Positions 31,673-42,239 of a DNA stretch of 64,000 nt are shown here, piece by piece (within the stretch, counting starts at the first letter, position 1; each line of letters begins with the position of its first letter). The translations under genes and the position numbers were made by a program. Source of the DNA: Mesorhizobium japonicum MAFF 303099 (GTDB taxonomy: Bacteria > Pseudomonadota > Alphaproteobacteria > Rhizobiales > Rhizobiaceae); contig NC_002678.2 of the NCBI RefSeq assembly GCF_000009625.1, forward strand, positions 6,666,001-6,730,000. The letters run 5' to 3'. Below the pieces are notes generated by a model. That model did no database searches. It worked only from the letters and a program-made list of their open reading frames with translations, and was not told the origin of the DNA.

Positions 31673-32860
31673 ATGGCATCGCAGGAAGTTCTTCGCGAGG
31701 AGTCCGGCAGGGCTTCCTTCATCAATGACCCGAAGATACGCAGTCTCTTCTTCCAGACGCTGGTCGTCATCGTCCTGTTCGGCTCCGTCTGGTGGATCGT
31801 GCAGAACGTCATCGACAATCTGCAGCGCCTGCACATCGCCTCTGGCTTCGGTTTCCTGAGGGGCAGAGCCGGGTTCGACATTTCCGATACGCCGATCGCC
31901 TACACGTCGGACTCGACCTATGGCCGCGCCATCGTCGTCGGCCTGATCAATACCGTCATCGTCGCCGTGGCCGGCATCATCACCGCCACAATCATCGGCT
32001 TCGTCATCGGCATCGGCCGCCTGTCGCAGAACTGGCTGATCCAGAAGATCTGCACGGTCTATGTCGAGGTCTTCCGCAACATCCCGCCGCTGCTGGTCAT
32101 CTTCTTCTGGTATTCTGGCGTGCTTGCCGTGCTGCCGGCGCCGCGTGACAGCTATCATCTGCCGTTCGGCTCCTTCCTCAACCAGCGCGGCTTCTACTTT
32201 CCCCGCCCGGTCTGGGGCGAGGGTTCCTGGCTTATCGTCGTAGCCCTGCTTGTCGGCATTGCCATGGCCTGGTTCGTCGCCCGCACAGCGCGTCAGCGGC
32301 AGATGGCGACAGGCCAGCAATTTCCGGTGCTCTGGACCTCGGTGGCGCTGATCGTCGGCCTGCCATTGCTCGCTTACGTGCTGAGCGGCTTTCCGCTGAG
32401 CTTTGATCTGCCGAAACAATCGACCTTCAACCTGACCGGCGGCTTTCAGGTCAAGCCGGAGTTCCTGTCGCTCTATCTGGCGCTGTCCTGCTACACGGCG
32501 GCCTTCATCGCCGAAATCGTGCGCGCCGGCATCAGGGGCGTCAGCAAGGGCCAGACCGAGGCGGCGGCCGCACTTGGGCTGCGGTCCGGGTCGATCTTGC
32601 GGCTGGTTGTCGTGCCGCAGGCCATGCGCATCGTCATCCCGCCGCTGACCAGCCAGTATCTCAACCTGACCAAGAACTCCTCGCTGGCGATCGCGATCGG
32701 CTACCCGGACCTGACGGCGACCGCCGGCACGGTGCTGAACCAGACCGGACAGGCGGTCGAAGGCGTGCTGATCATGATGATCGCCTATCTCATACTCAGC
32801 CTGGTGACCTCCGCCGTCATGAACGTGGTCAACGCCAGAATGGCGCTGGTGGAAAGGTAG
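31673..32860 (+). CDS. aapQ: General L-amino-acid ABC transporter, permease AapQ
   Basis: A 395-residue membrane protein of the HisM/GlnP permease type. The binding-protein-dependent transport motif EAA---G stands as [19 protein letters not shown] then [10 protein letters not shown] near 300. About eight membrane segments include the long N-terminal extension typical of AapQ. It forms the channel with AapM and connects to AapP. RBS AGGGGA precedes ATG 31673. Confidence 0.93.
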   Translation: MASQEVLREESGRASFINDPKIRSLFFQTLVVIVLFGSVWWIVQNVIDNLQRLHIASGFGFLRGRAGFDISDTPIAYTSDSTYGRAIVVGLINTVIVAVAGIITATIIGFVIGIGRLSQNWLIQKICTVYVEVFRNIPPLLVIFFWYSGVLAVLPAPRDSYHLPFGSFLNQRGFYFPRPVWGEGSWLIVVALLVGIAMAWFVARTARQRQMATGQQFPVLWTSVALIVGLPLLAYVLSGFPLSFDLPKQSTFNLTGGFQVKPEFLSLYLALSCYTAAFIAEIVRAGIRGVSKGQTEAAAALGLRSGSILRLVVVPQAMRIVIPPLTSQYLNLTKNSSLAIAIGYPDLTATAGTVLNQTGQAVEGVLIMMIAYLILSLVTSAVMNVVNARMALVER

Positions 32861-32864
32861 AGCC

Positions 32865-34022
32865 ATGCAGGAACACGACATGTCCTGGGTGCGCACCGAA
32901 ATGGCCCTGGCGCAGTCTGCGCCGACAAGCGTGCGCGGCCCGATGGCCTGGGTGCGCAAGAACCTGGTCGGCACGGTCGGCGACACCATCCTGACGATCC
33001 TCGGCATCGTCATCGTCGCCTGGATCCTGCCTCAGGTCATCGGCTGGGCGTTCATCAATGCCGTGTGGACCGGGCCGGATCGCACGGTCTGCGCGACCGT
33101 CGCGCAGGGCGGCATCCAGCCGGATGGCTGGACGGGCGCCTGCTGGGCCTTCGTCAATGCCAAGTTCGGCCAGTTCATGTTCGGCACCTATCCGATCGAG
33201 GAGCGCTGGCGGCCGATCCTGGTTGCCATCCTGTTCGTGGCGCTGCTGGTGCCGATGCTGATCCCGCGGGTGCCGCGCAAGGGGTTGAACGCCATCCTGC
33301 TCTTCCTGGTGCTGCCGATCGTCTCGTTCTTCCTGCTGATCGGCGGCGTGTTCGGCCTGCCGCATGTCGAGACCTCGCGCTGGGGCGGCCTGCTGGTGAC
33401 GCTCAGCCTGTCCTTCGTCGGCATTGCCGTGTCGCTGCCGCTGGGCACCGTGCTGGCGCTCGGCCGGCGTTCGAAAATGCCAATCGTCAAGACGCTGTGC
33501 GTGGTCTTCATCGAGACGGTGCGCGGCATCCCCCTGATCACCGTCCTGTTCTTCGTCAGCGTCATGCTGCCGCTGTTCCTGCCGGCGGGCGTCACTTTCG
33601 ACAAGTTCCTGCGGGCGCTGATCGGCGTGTCGCTGTTTGCCGCCGCCTATATGGCTGAAGTCGTGCGTGGCGGCCTGCAGGCTATCCCCAAGGGCCAATA
33701 TGAAGGCGCCGATTCGCTCGGCCTCGGCTATTGGCAGAAAATGGGGCTGATCGTGCTGCCGCAGGCGCTGAGGCTGGTCATTCCCGGCATCGTCAACACC
33801 TTCATCGGCATGTTCAAGGACACCAGCCTGGTCCTCATCATCTCGATGTTCGACCTGCTTGGCGTCGTCAAGCAGAACTTCTCGGACGCCAACTGGGCGA
33901 CGCCGCAGACGGCCAGGTCCGGCCTGGTGTTCGCCGCCTTCGTCTTCTGGCTGTTCTGCTTCGGCATGTCGCGCTATTCAATGTACACTGAACGCCGGCT
34001 CGACACCGGCCACAAACGCTAA
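32865..34022 (+). CDS. aapM: General L-amino-acid ABC transporter, permease AapM
   Basis: The second permease, 385 residues, starts four bases after aapQ. It has the EAA motif in [20 protein letters not shown] then [11 protein letters not shown], and the large periplasmic insertion near 65-100 ([20 protein letters not shown]) that characterises AapM. An alternative ATG at 32880 (MSWVRTEM) is possible. It pairs with AapQ in the inner membrane. Confidence 0.93.
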   Translation: MQEHDMSWVRTEMALAQSAPTSVRGPMAWVRKNLVGTVGDTILTILGIVIVAWILPQVIGWAFINAVWTGPDRTVCATVAQGGIQPDGWTGACWAFVNAKFGQFMFGTYPIEERWRPILVAILFVALLVPMLIPRVPRKGLNAILLFLVLPIVSFFLLIGGVFGLPHVETSRWGGLLVTLSLSFVGIAVSLPLGTVLALGRRSKMPIVKTLCVVFIETVRGIPLITVLFFVSVMLPLFLPAGVTFDKFLRALIGVSLFAAAYMAEVVRGGLQAIPKGQYEGADSLGLGYWQKMGLIVLPQALRLVIPGIVNTFIGMFKDTSLVLIISMFDLLGVVKQNFSDANWATPQTARSGLVFAAFVFWLFCFGMSRYSMYTERRLDTGHKR

Positions 34023-34046
34023 CAAAAGAAATAAGGGGACCCTGTC

Positions 34047-34850
34047 ATGGCCACCGAAAACGCCGTCAGCGCCGAAGAGATCAAGGTCAACGCCGCCAAG
34101 ATGCACATCTCGACCACCGATGTCGCCATCGACATCATCGCCATGCACAAATGGTACGGCGAGTTCCATGTGCTGAAGGACATCAATCTGAAAGTGATGC
34201 GCGGCGAACGCATCGTCATCTGCGGCCCGTCGGGCTCCGGCAAATCGACGATGATCCGCTGCATCAACCGGCTGGAAGAGCACCAGAAGGGCAAGATCAT
34301 CGTCGACGGCAAAGAGCTCACAAACGATCTGAAGAAGATCGACGAGGTGCGCCGCGAGGTCGGCATGGTGTTCCAGCACTTCAACCTGTTCCCGCATCTG
34401 ACCATCCTGGAGAACTGCACGCTGGCGCCGATCTGGGTGCGCAAGACACCGAAGAAGCAGGCCGAGGAAATCGCCATGCATTTCCTCAAGCGCGTGAAAA
34501 TCCCGGAGCAGGCCAACAAATATCCGGGCCAGCTGTCCGGCGGCCAGCAGCAGCGCGTGGCGATCGCCCGCTCGCTGTGCATGAACCCGCGCATCATGCT
34601 GTTCGATGAGCCGACCTCGGCGCTCGACCCGGAAATGATCAAGGAAGTGCTGGAGACCATGGTTGGCCTGGCCGAAGAAGGCATGACCATGCTGTGCGTC
34701 ACACACGAAATGGGCTTTGCCCGCAAAGTCGCCAACCGGGTGATCTTTATGGATCAGGGCCAGATCGTCGAGCAGAACACGCCGGCCGAGTTCTTCGACC
34801 ACCCGCGTCACGAGCGCACGAAGCTGTTCCTCAGCCAGATCCTGCACTGA
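34047..34850 (+). CDS. aapP: General L-amino-acid ABC transporter, ATP-binding protein
   Basis: The 267-residue ATPase has Walker [11 protein letters not shown]-loop in [15 protein letters not shown], signature [15 protein letters not shown], Walker [17 protein letters not shown] and the H-loop in [14 protein letters not shown]. It is 24 bases after aapM and is the last gene of the operon, closed by the strong terminator at 34870. It powers uptake, and AapP of Rhizobium also supports efflux. Confidence 0.95.
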   Translation: MATENAVSAEEIKVNAAKMHISTTDVAIDIIAMHKWYGEFHVLKDINLKVMRGERIVICGPSGSGKSTMIRCINRLEEHQKGKIIVDGKELTNDLKKIDEVRREVGMVFQHFNLFPHLTILENCTLAPIWVRKTPKKQAEEIAMHFLKRVKIPEQANKYPGQLSGGQQQRVAIARSLCMNPRIMLFDEPTSALDPEMIKEVLETMVGLAEEGMTMLCVTHEMGFARKVANRVIFMDQGQIVEQNTPAEFFDHPRHERTKLFLSQILH

Positions 34851-34869
34851 GCGGTTCCACACCGAGCGC

Positions 34870-34900
34870 AAGAGCCCGGCCGCAATGCGGCCGGGCTCTT
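34870..34900 (+). terminator. Rho-independent terminator after aapP
   Basis: AAGAGCCCGGCCGC-AAT-GCGGCCGGGCTCTT is a 14-bp perfect stem with a 3-base loop, ending CTCTTTGATT, 20 bases after the aapP stop. Confidence 0.88.
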
Positions 34901-34944
34901 TGATTATGGATCGGCCGATGCGATTGGCGGCTGGGGCGTCATCG

Positions 34945-35610
34945 ATGAGAAAAGTCCTGCGTTTCCTCTCCATGGTGCTGGCCGTGATCGCGCTTGCGGC
35001 GGCCCTCGGCACGCTGGTGCCGCGCCCGCTCTGGCCGGCGGCGTCGGCGGGCGAGGGCACGCGGCACATACTGGTGCTGAAGAATCCGATCCATACCGAT
35101 ATCGCCATTCCGGTGGACGATGCCGTACGCAAGCGCTTCCATTTCCTGGCAGACGCCGGGCTGCCTTCCGATGCGCCCGAAGTGCGCTACATCGTCTTCG
35201 GTTGGGGCGGCCGCGCCTTCTACCTGGAAACACCGACCTGGTCTGAGCTCAAGGCCGTTCCGGTGATCAAGGCGCTGACCCTCGACGCGTCGGTCATGCA
35301 TGTCGACGTCGCCGGCGCTATCGTCGAACCGCATCCCGATGTCGCCGGCTTCGATATTGGGGATAACCAGTTCGCGGCACTGCTCGATTTCATCGAGGCC
35401 AGTTTTCAGCAGGGGCCTGGCGGCCCGGAAGTCATCGACAATGCGGCCTACTCCAGCTTCGACCGCTTCTACGAGGCGAACGGCCATTTCAACGCGCTGG
35501 TCGGCTGCAACACCTGGACCGCCGCCGCGTTGCGCACCGCCGGCCTGCGCACCGGCTGGTGGAACCCGCTGCCGGTTTTGCTCGGCCTGTCGATGCGGCT
35601 GTATAATTGA
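34945..35610 (+). CDS. TIGR02117/DUF2459-family protein
   Basis: From ATG 34945 (MRKVLRFLSMVLAVIALAAA) the protein has a signal anchor, then HILVLKNPIHTDIAIPV, YIVFGWGGRAFYLETPTWSE and LVGCNTWTAAALRTAGLRTG, the pattern of TIGR02117 (DUF2459), a family of unknown function often near urease genes, with His and Cys that look like a permuted papain/NlpC-type site. The longer frame from 34885 would start inside the terminator hairpin and is rejected. Probably periplasmic. Confidence 0.85.
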   Translation: MRKVLRFLSMVLAVIALAAALGTLVPRPLWPAASAGEGTRHILVLKNPIHTDIAIPVDDAVRKRFHFLADAGLPSDAPEVRYIVFGWGGRAFYLETPTWSELKAVPVIKALTLDASVMHVDVAGAIVEPHPDVAGFDIGDNQFAALLDFIEASFQQGPGGPEVIDNAAYSSFDRFYEANGHFNALVGCNTWTAAALRTAGLRTGWWNPLPVLLGLSMRLYN

Positions 35611-35792
35611 CGGCTGGCCTCCCAGGATTCCCGGACAAGAAATCATGGCCCTGCAAACTATGCTTCATGATGACAACGTCACGGTTGATGTTGTCATATA
35701 GGACTTTTCTAAAATAGGAACGTCATTCATCTACACGCGGTGTTAAATATTATCCTGAACTGTGCAGGACTGCCGCTGTCATAAGAGGGTGT

Positions 35793-36503
35793 ATGTCATT
35801 TTTGATTGAGCTAATACGATACCTCTTCAGTGGAGTGGTATTCTATATCAGGCCGCGCACCACTGTTCGCGACACAATGAATCGCGATCTTTCGTGGTCT
35901 CAAATTTCCGGCGTCATATTGGTGTTGGCGTTGGCACAGATTTACGTCGGCTATTTTAGCGTATCCGGCCCTGTTCGCATATTTCAGATATCGAAATTTT
36001 TTATTTCGTATCAATTGGCTACGACAATTCTGGCTATTTTTGTCGCCTCCTATGTCATCGTTGCTCTGTCCGGCATGACGTCAGAAAAGTCTAATTTCAA
36101 AGATGTTCTTCAGGGAATTACTTTGAAATTTCCAATAATATTGGCGATATTCGTTTTTATTTTCATATTGAAGTATGCATTTATCGGATTTATCTATATA
36201 TTGCCGAGTAAAATGGGAGAGGTGGTCGCATGGACGGTCCTTGGAGCAATGTTTCAGGCGAATGAATTGGTAAGGAATTTAGATAGGGCGCTAAGCCCTT
36301 ACGGAATTTGGAAAATTTCGTCCGTGGCGGTCCTTGTCCAGCTCGTTATCGTGTCAAAATATGCCTTCAAGAGTAACATTTATATGGCAATCGCTACCGC
36401 CGTGGCCGCGGCTATCTCCTGCGCTGCGGTCGCGGCTCTGGTTTTCTTTCTGCTGTATCACAGCCTGTATTTGAAGCCGGTCGTGGGCACTTTGTTTTCA
36501 TAA
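35793..36503 (+). CDS. AT-rich multi-pass membrane protein
   Basis: The 236-residue protein has about five hydrophobic segments (SGVILVLALAQIYVGYF, ATTILAIFVASYVIVALSG, FPIILAIFVFIFILKYAFIG, VAVLVQLVIVSKYAF, AAAISCAAVAALVFFLLYH). Its arrangement is reminiscent of Yip1-like proteins, without clear motifs. Base composition and codon use (many A/T third positions) differ sharply from the neighbours, which points to recent transfer. RBS AGAGGG is close to ATG 35793. Function unknown. Confidence 0.7.
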   Translation: MSFLIELIRYLFSGVVFYIRPRTTVRDTMNRDLSWSQISGVILVLALAQIYVGYFSVSGPVRIFQISKFFISYQLATTILAIFVASYVIVALSGMTSEKSNFKDVLQGITLKFPIILAIFVFIFILKYAFIGFIYILPSKMGEVVAWTVLGAMFQANELVRNLDRALSPYGIWKISSVAVLVQLVIVSKYAFKSNIYMAIATAVAAAISCAAVAALVFFLLYHSLYLKPVVGTLFS

Positions 36504-36583
36504 AGCCTGCGCAAGTCCCTTGCGACTACGGCTGTCACGTGTCTCCAGGGTGCGTCGCGTGGTCGGCTGGGATGCCTGCAAGC

Positions 36584-37816
36584 CTACCGTCCTGGCGCGG
36601 CATGCCAGCCATAAAGCCAGTCGAGATCCGTCGCGAGCTTTTCGGAGGGGCGTATCTTCAGGAACAGGTTGCGGGCGATCGCCACTGGACCCGAGGCATG
36701 CCAGGCGAGCCGGTTGACAGCGCCGCGTCGGGCGACCTGCACGACACGTGGTCGCCGCGATTGCTCCCAAACCGCAAGGGCGGCCAGGGGGTTGGTGGGG
36801 GAGGCATAAACGGCCTCGGCAAGCGTCGCCGCATCCTCGATCGCCATCGCCGCACCTTGCGCGGCGAACGGCGTCATCGCATGCGCCGCGTCGCCGATCA
36901 GCGCGATGCCGGCCGGCGTTGTCCAGGGCTGCTTCTGTTCAACCGTATGGAGTGGCCAGACTAGCCATGGGCCGGCCATTTCCAGCAGCCTTCCAAGGCC
37001 TGGCGCCATGTCGCGCATGGCGGCAGCGAGGATGTCGGGATCGGCATGGCCGGACCAGTCTTCGGCAATGCGCTCGCCCCTGGTGAAGGCGACGAGGTTA
37101 AAGGCTTCGCCCTTGCTGACGGGATAGGCGACCATATGGAAGCCAGGATGCAGAAAGGTCGTCACACAGTCGGCCGCTCCGATCGCGGCAAAGGCTTGCC
37201 CGGCGGCGCTGTCAACCGCGACGGTGGTGCGCCAGGCCAGCTCTCCCGAAAAACGGCTTCTTGGCGATGCCATCCTTTTTGCATCGACAAGCCCGCGTAC
37301 CGACGACCAGACGCCATCGGCGCCGACCAGCAAGGAGCCCTGTTCCTCTACCGTCTTGCCGCCGATCTCGACGGTCGCCGTGACACCATGGCTGCCGGTC
37401 GCAATTTTTTCGACGCGCGCCCCGAGCGTGAGATGGACATCAGGTATCTCTGCCACACACGCCAGCAGCGCGCTCTGCAGGTCGGCCCGGTGCGCGACGA
37501 GATAGGGAGCGCCCCAGCGGCTTTCACCCGACTGCCCGAGCGGCACGCGAGCCAGTTGGCGCAGCGTCCTTGCGTCCTTCAGCACCACGGCCTCCGGCCG
37601 CATCGCCGCCGGCAACAGCCGATCGAGCACGCCGAGGTCACGCAGGATGCGTGTCGCGTTGGGAGAAAGTTGGATGCCGGCGCCTACGGCTTCCAGGCGC
37701 GGCGCTTGCTCGAACAGCTGCACGGGGTAGCCGCGTTCGGCGAAGGCAATGGCTGCGGTCAGCCCGGCGACGCCCGCTCCGACGATGACGATTTGCCGGG
37801 AGCGCTGGTCGTCCAT
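36584..37816 (-). CDS. FAD-dependent monooxygenase (salicylate/3-hydroxybenzoate hydroxylase type)
   Basis: The 410-residue flavoprotein has the N-terminal dinucleotide fold IVIVGAGVAGLTAAIAFAER, the second FAD motif GADGVWSSVRGLV (DG motif) and the third motif ALIGDAAHAMTPFAAQGAAM. VGAGIQLSPNATRILRDLGV is typical of the salicylate hydroxylase branch. It hydroxylates an aromatic ring using NAD(P)H and O2. The zinc-finger gene lies upstream in the same direction, 20 bases away. The substrate is not clear. Confidence 0.88.
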   Translation of the reverse strand: MDDQRSRQIVIVGAGVAGLTAAIAFAERGYPVQLFEQAPRLEAVGAGIQLSPNATRILRDLGVLDRLLPAAMRPEAVVLKDARTLRQLARVPLGQSGESRWGAPYLVAHRADLQSALLACVAEIPDVHLTLGARVEKIATGSHGVTATVEIGGKTVEEQGSLLVGADGVWSSVRGLVDAKRMASPRSRFSGELAWRTTVAVDSAAGQAFAAIGAADCVTTFLHPGFHMVAYPVSKGEAFNLVAFTRGERIAEDWSGHADPDILAAAMRDMAPGLGRLLEMAGPWLVWPLHTVEQKQPWTTPAGIALIGDAAHAMTPFAAQGAAMAIEDAATLAEAVYASPTNPLAALAVWEQSRRPRVVQVARRGAVNRLAWHASGPVAIARNLFLKIRPSEKLATDLDWLYGWHAAPGR

Positions 37817-37835
37817 CAGCTCTGTCGCGAAGGAA

Positions 37836-38081
37836 TCAGGCGGCCTGGTCGATGTAGAGGCAGCCCGCCGGCACAGTTTCCGTCGCCTTCAGCTTCGGCG
37901 AGTAGCGGTAGAGCGTCGAGCAATAGGGGCAGACTTTCTCATTGTCGTCGCCCATGTCGAGGAACACATGCGGGTGGTCGAAAGGCGGATTGGCGCCCGT
38001 GCACATGAATTCCTTGACCCCGATGTCGATCGCCGGATGGCCGGCATCGTTCTGGAAATGGGGAATGGAACCGCCTGCCAT
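37836..38081 (-). CDS. zf-CHCC zinc-finger protein
   Basis: From ATG 38081 (MAGGSIPHFQNDAGHPAIDI) the 81-residue protein has the zf-CHCC pattern of PF10276: FMCTGANPPFDHPHVFLDMG then VCPYCSTLYRY, related to the NDUFS6/complex I zinc subunit. The Cys-His-Cys-Cys ligands are all present. The listed alternative start at 38108 lacks a reason. It is co-directional with the monooxygenase and may be unrelated in function. Confidence 0.87.
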   Translation of the reverse strand: MAGGSIPHFQNDAGHPAIDIGVKEFMCTGANPPFDHPHVFLDMGDDNEKVCPYCSTLYRYSPKLKATETVPAGCLYIDQAA

Positions 38082-38306
38082 CGTCGTCTCCTTAACGCAG
38101 TCTCGCATGCATCTGGATCATAACAGGTCTCTTTGCAAGATCGATGAAATGAAACTGTCGCAAAAGCCTGTCAGAGGATAAGTTGAGCCGGTTAAGCGTG
38201 TGACCGCGGACGCCAAGCGATTCTGCGACCGATCACGCGTCACAAATACATGTTAGAGCACCGCCATCTGGCGGCGCTGCAAAAGGAACGGTTACGGGCA
38301 GGGACA

Positions 38307-40508
38307 ATGAATGAACTGAAGCCGGTGCAGAGCGAATTCGTCAATGTCGAGGTGGCCAGTTCAGAGGGCGGCAACCCGGATCGCTTCGTCAACCGCGAGT
38401 TTTCCTGGCTACAGTTCAATCGCCGCGTGCTCGAGGAATCGCTGAACACCCATCATCCGCTGCTGGAGCGCGTTCGCTTCCTGTCGATTTCGGCGGCCAA
38501 TCTCGACGAGTTCTTCATGGTGCGCGTCGCCGGTCTCGCCGGCCAGGTGCGCGAAGGCATCACGCTGAAAAGTCCCGACGGCCGCACCCCCGAACAGCAG
38601 CTCGAGCAGTTGCTGCGTGAGGTCGAGCGGCTGCAGGAAGACCAGCAGAAGAGCCTTTCGGCGCTTACCGTGCTGCTCAACAAGGAAGGCATCGAGAGCA
38701 TTACGCGCGATGCGCTGACCAAGGACGAGAAAGTCTGGCTGGAGGAGCATTTCCAGGACCAGGTGTTTCCGGTGCTGACCCCGCTGTCGATCGACCCGGC
38801 GCATCCGTTCCCGTTCATCCCCAATCTCGGCTTCTCGATGGCGCTGCAACTGCGCCACCGCAAGAATGGCGAGGAGATGAGCGCGCTCCTGCGCCTCCCG
38901 GTGGCGCTGAAGCGCTTCATTCGTCTGCCGGACCGCAAGAACCATGTCCGCTTCATCCCGCTGGAGGAGGCGGTCGGTCTCTATATCGGCAAGCTGTTTC
39001 CGGGCTATGAGGTCAAGGGTTCCGGCACATTCCGCATCATCCGTGACAGCGATATCGAGGTCGAGGAAGAGTCCGAGGACCTTGTGCGCCTGTTCGAGAC
39101 GGCGCTGAAGCGCCGCCGCCGCGGCTCGGTGATCCGCATCGAATTCGACAGGCTGATGCCGGCGGAGTTGCGCGACTTCGTCGCCGGCGAGCTCGGCGTC
39201 TCGTCGAGCCGCATCAGCGTCTTGACCGGTCCGCTGGCGCTCAGCCAGATCTCCGAGATCGTCTCCATCCCGCGCGACGATCTGAAGTTCACGCCCTACA
39301 ATCCGCGCTTTCCCGAACGTATCCGCGAGCATGGCGGCGACTGCTTTGCCGCCATCCGCGAGAAGGACATCATCGTCCACCACCCCTACGAATCCTTCGA
39401 CGTCGTGGTGCAGTTCCTGCGCCAGGCCATGGCTGATCCGGAAGTGGTGGCGATCAAACAGACGCTTTACCGCACCTCCAACGACAGCCCAATCGTGCGC
39501 GCCCTGGTCGACGCGGCCGAGGCCGGCAAGTCGGTGACCGCCCTGGTCGAACTCAAGGCGCGTTTCGACGAGGAGGCCAACATCCGCTGGGCGCGCGATC
39601 TCGAGCGCGCCGGTGTGCAGGTCGTGTTCGGTTTCCTCGAGTTGAAGACTCACGCGAAAATGTCGCTGGTGGTGCGGCGCGAGGACGGCAAGCTGCGCAA
39701 CTACGTGCATCTGGGCACCGGCAACTATCATCCGGTCACCGCGCGCATCTACACCGACCTGTCCTTCTTCACCACCGATCCGACGATCGCCCGCGACGTC
39801 GCCCAACTGTTCAATTTCATCACCGGCTATGCCGAGCCGACCGCCGAAATGCGGCTGGCAATCTCGCCATTCACGCTGCGCAACCGCATCCTGCAGCACA
39901 TTTCCGACGAAGTCGCCCATGCGCTGGAAGGGAAGCCGGCGCGCATCTGGATGAAGATGAACGCGCTCGTCGACCCGATCATCATCGACGCGCTCTATGA
40001 TGCCAGCCGCGCCGGGGTCGAGATCGATCTCGTCGTGCGCGGCATATGCTGCCTGCGGCCCCAGGTGCCGGGCCTGTCAGAAAACATCAGGGTCAAGTCG
40101 ATCGTCGGCCGCTTCCTCGAACACAGCCGCATCTATTGTTTCGGCAATGGCCATGGCCTGCCGTCGGACGAAGCGATCGTCTACATCTCCTCGGCCGACC
40201 TGATGCCGCGCAATCTCGACCGTCGCGTCGAGACTATGGTGCCGATCACCAACCCAACTGTGCATGAACAGGTTTTGGGCCAGATCATGCTGGGCAACAT
40301 CATGGACAATCAGCAAAGTTTCGACGTATTGGCTGATGGAACCTCCCGGCGCGTTGTGCTTGAGGAGGGCGAGGAACCGTTCAACGCGCAGGAATATTTC
40401 ATGACCAATCCGAGCCTGTCCGGACGGGGTGACGCGCTGAAGTCGCACGCGCCCAGGCGCATTGCGCAGTTCAAGCGCCGCAAGAAGAACGCTGCAGCGT
40501 CCACCTGA
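38307..40508 (+). CDS. ppk: Polyphosphate kinase 1
   Basis: This long PPK1 has all four domains: N ([19 protein letters not shown]), head, and two PLD-like catalytic domains. The phosphorylated histidine lies in [15 protein letters not shown] and the second in [32 protein letters not shown] is the usual signature. It polymerises the gamma-phosphate of ATP into polyphosphate. ATG 38307 ([11 protein letters not shown]) is preferred; 38250 is possible. The stop overlaps the ppx start by one base (TGATG), so the pair is coupled. Confidence 0.95.
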   Translation: MNELKPVQSEFVNVEVASSEGGNPDRFVNREFSWLQFNRRVLEESLNTHHPLLERVRFLSISAANLDEFFMVRVAGLAGQVREGITLKSPDGRTPEQQLEQLLREVERLQEDQQKSLSALTVLLNKEGIESITRDALTKDEKVWLEEHFQDQVFPVLTPLSIDPAHPFPFIPNLGFSMALQLRHRKNGEEMSALLRLPVALKRFIRLPDRKNHVRFIPLEEAVGLYIGKLFPGYEVKGSGTFRIIRDSDIEVEEESEDLVRLFETALKRRRRGSVIRIEFDRLMPAELRDFVAGELGVSSSRISVLTGPLALSQISEIVSIPRDDLKFTPYNPRFPERIREHGGDCFAAIREKDIIVHHPYESFDVVVQFLRQAMADPEVVAIKQTLYRTSNDSPIVRALVDAAEAGKSVTALVELKARFDEEANIRWARDLERAGVQVVFGFLELKTHAKMSLVVRREDGKLRNYVHLGTGNYHPVTARIYTDLSFFTTDPTIARDVAQLFNFITGYAEPTAEMRLAISPFTLRNRILQHISDEVAHALEGKPARIWMKMNALVDPIIIDALYDASRAGVEIDLVVRGICCLRPQVPGLSENIRVKSIVGRFLEHSRIYCFGNGHGLPSDEAIVYISSADLMPRNLDRRVETMVPITNPTVHEQVLGQIMLGNIMDNQQSFDVLADGTSRRVVLEEGEEPFNAQEYFMTNPSLSGRGDALKSHAPRRIAQFKRRKKNAAAST

Positions 40509-42043
40509 TGCTGTCTGATTCCCAGGGCCGGCTGCAGGACCGCCGACCGCTATCCATCATCGACATCGGGTCGAATTCGATCCGCCTCGTCGTCTATGAA
40601 GGGCTGGCGCGGTCGCCGACCATGCTGTTCAACGAAAAGATGCTCGCCGGTCTTGGCCGGGGCATCGTTTCGACCGGAAAGCTCGACCCCGAGGCGGTGA
40701 CCCGCTCGATGGAAGAGTTCCGTCGCTTTCGCGCGCTGTCCGATCAGGCCGGCGCCGAGCATATGTATGTCCTTGCCACCGCCGCCGCGCGCGAGGCGAT
40801 CAACGGTCCCGATTTCATCCATCGCGCCGAAGAGGTCCTCAAGACCGAGATCCGCGTGATCAGCGGGCGCCAGGAAGCCTATTATTCGGCGCTGGGCGTC
40901 ATTTCCGGCTTCCACCCGGCCAATGGCATTGCCGGCGATCTGGGCGGCGGCAGCCTCGAACTGGTCGACGTCAATGGCGAGGCGATCGGCGACGGCATAA
41001 CGTTGCCGCTCGGTGGCCTGCGCCTGCAGGACATGGCGAAGAACTCGCTTGCCCAGGCGCAGAAGATCGCACGCGATGAGCTGGCGCGGGCCAAGCTGCT
41101 GAAAGGCGGGCAGGGCCGGCCCTTCTACGCCGTCGGCGGCACCTGGCGAAACCTCGCCCGGCTGCACATGGAGATGAACAACTACCCGCTCGGCGTCATG
41201 CACCATTACGAGATGTCGGCCGACAGCGCGACGAACTTTCTCAAGCAGGTGGCCAAGGCCGAGATCGAGAAGGTCAAGGGCATCGAGGGCGTCTCGAAGA
41301 ACCGCCGCTCGCTGCTGCCCTATGGCGCCATCGTGCTGCAGGAGATCATGGCGGCGATGCAGCCGTCGAAGATCATCGTCTCGGCGCTCGGCGTGCGCGA
41401 AGGTTTTCTCTATTCGCTGCTCGACGAGGCCGAGCAGAAGGCCGATCCGTTGATTTCGGCGTCCGAGGAACTCGCCCGTTTGCGCTCACGCTCGGTCACC
41501 CATGCGCATGAACTGGTCGACTGGACGGCCAAATCCTTCGCCGCCTTCGGCATCGACGAGACCGAGGACGAGGCGCGCTACCGCCACGCCGCAGCATTGC
41601 TGGCCGACATCGGCTGGCGCGCGCACCCGGAATATCGCGGCAAGCAATCGCTCAACATCATCGCTCACGCCTCTTTCTTCGGCGTCGACCATCCCGGCCG
41701 TGCCTTCCTGGCTTTGGCCAACGCCTATCGTCACGACGGCATCTTCAACGAATCCATCGCACCTGAAATCAAGGCGCTTGCTACGCCGCGCTATCTCGAG
41801 CGGGCTCGCGTGCTGGCGGCGATGATGCGGGTGGTCTACCTGCTGACGGCCTCGATGCCCGGCATCATGCCCAGGCTGAAATGGGAGCAGCGCGCCAACG
41901 GCGTGCTGGCGCTGGTGTTGCCGGCGTCGCTCTCGGATCTCTATGGCGAGCGGCCGGCCGGCCGGCTGGCGCAGCTGGCGCGGATCACCAACCGCAGGCT
42001 GGTGCTGGCCGTGGAGGGCGGGCCGAGCGTGTCGGTGAAATAG
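40508..42043 (+). CDS. ppx: Exopolyphosphatase (Ppx/GppA family)
   Basis: The 511-residue protein starts in the sugar-kinase/Hsp70 fold, SIIDIGSNSIRLVVYEGLAR and GDLGGGSLELVDVNGE being the phosphate-binding motifs. The C-terminal part from about 330 is an HD-like helical domain (RYRHAAALLADIGWRAHPEY). It hydrolyses terminal phosphates of polyphosphate, or pppGpp. It overlaps ppk, so synthesis and breakdown are co-expressed. Confidence 0.93.
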   Translation: MLSDSQGRLQDRRPLSIIDIGSNSIRLVVYEGLARSPTMLFNEKMLAGLGRGIVSTGKLDPEAVTRSMEEFRRFRALSDQAGAEHMYVLATAAAREAINGPDFIHRAEEVLKTEIRVISGRQEAYYSALGVISGFHPANGIAGDLGGGSLELVDVNGEAIGDGITLPLGGLRLQDMAKNSLAQAQKIARDELARAKLLKGGQGRPFYAVGGTWRNLARLHMEMNNYPLGVMHHYEMSADSATNFLKQVAKAEIEKVKGIEGVSKNRRSLLPYGAIVLQEIMAAMQPSKIIVSALGVREGFLYSLLDEAEQKADPLISASEELARLRSRSVTHAHELVDWTAKSFAAFGIDETEDEARYRHAAALLADIGWRAHPEYRGKQSLNIIAHASFFGVDHPGRAFLALANAYRHDGIFNESIAPEIKALATPRYLERARVLAAMMRVVYLLTASMPGIMPRLKWEQRANGVLALVLPASLSDLYGERPAGRLAQLARITNRRLVLAVEGGPSVSVK

Positions 42044-42239
42044 CTTGGGCTTCTCAGTTGAACACTGATGGCACGATGTGCGGGGTACCTCGTCGTGCCA
42101 TCGAAGCATACGCCGATTAAGAAAGTTGTCGACCCGAGCTTCGGGCCTTTCGGGGGCGTAATATGAATAAGGGGCTTCCTAATATCTTTTTTCTTTATGA
42201 GCAGAAAGTAAATGTGCATGATCTCGCCGGGAGGGACCC

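Noticed and set aside
31658..33013. Long open frame antisense to aapQ and aapM
   Set aside because: Composition is highly charged and unnatural, and the plus strand carries two ABC permeases with EAA motifs.
38409..39920. 503-codon open frame antisense to ppk
   Set aside because: Explained by codon bias of the polyphosphate kinase gene; no motif or plausible start context.
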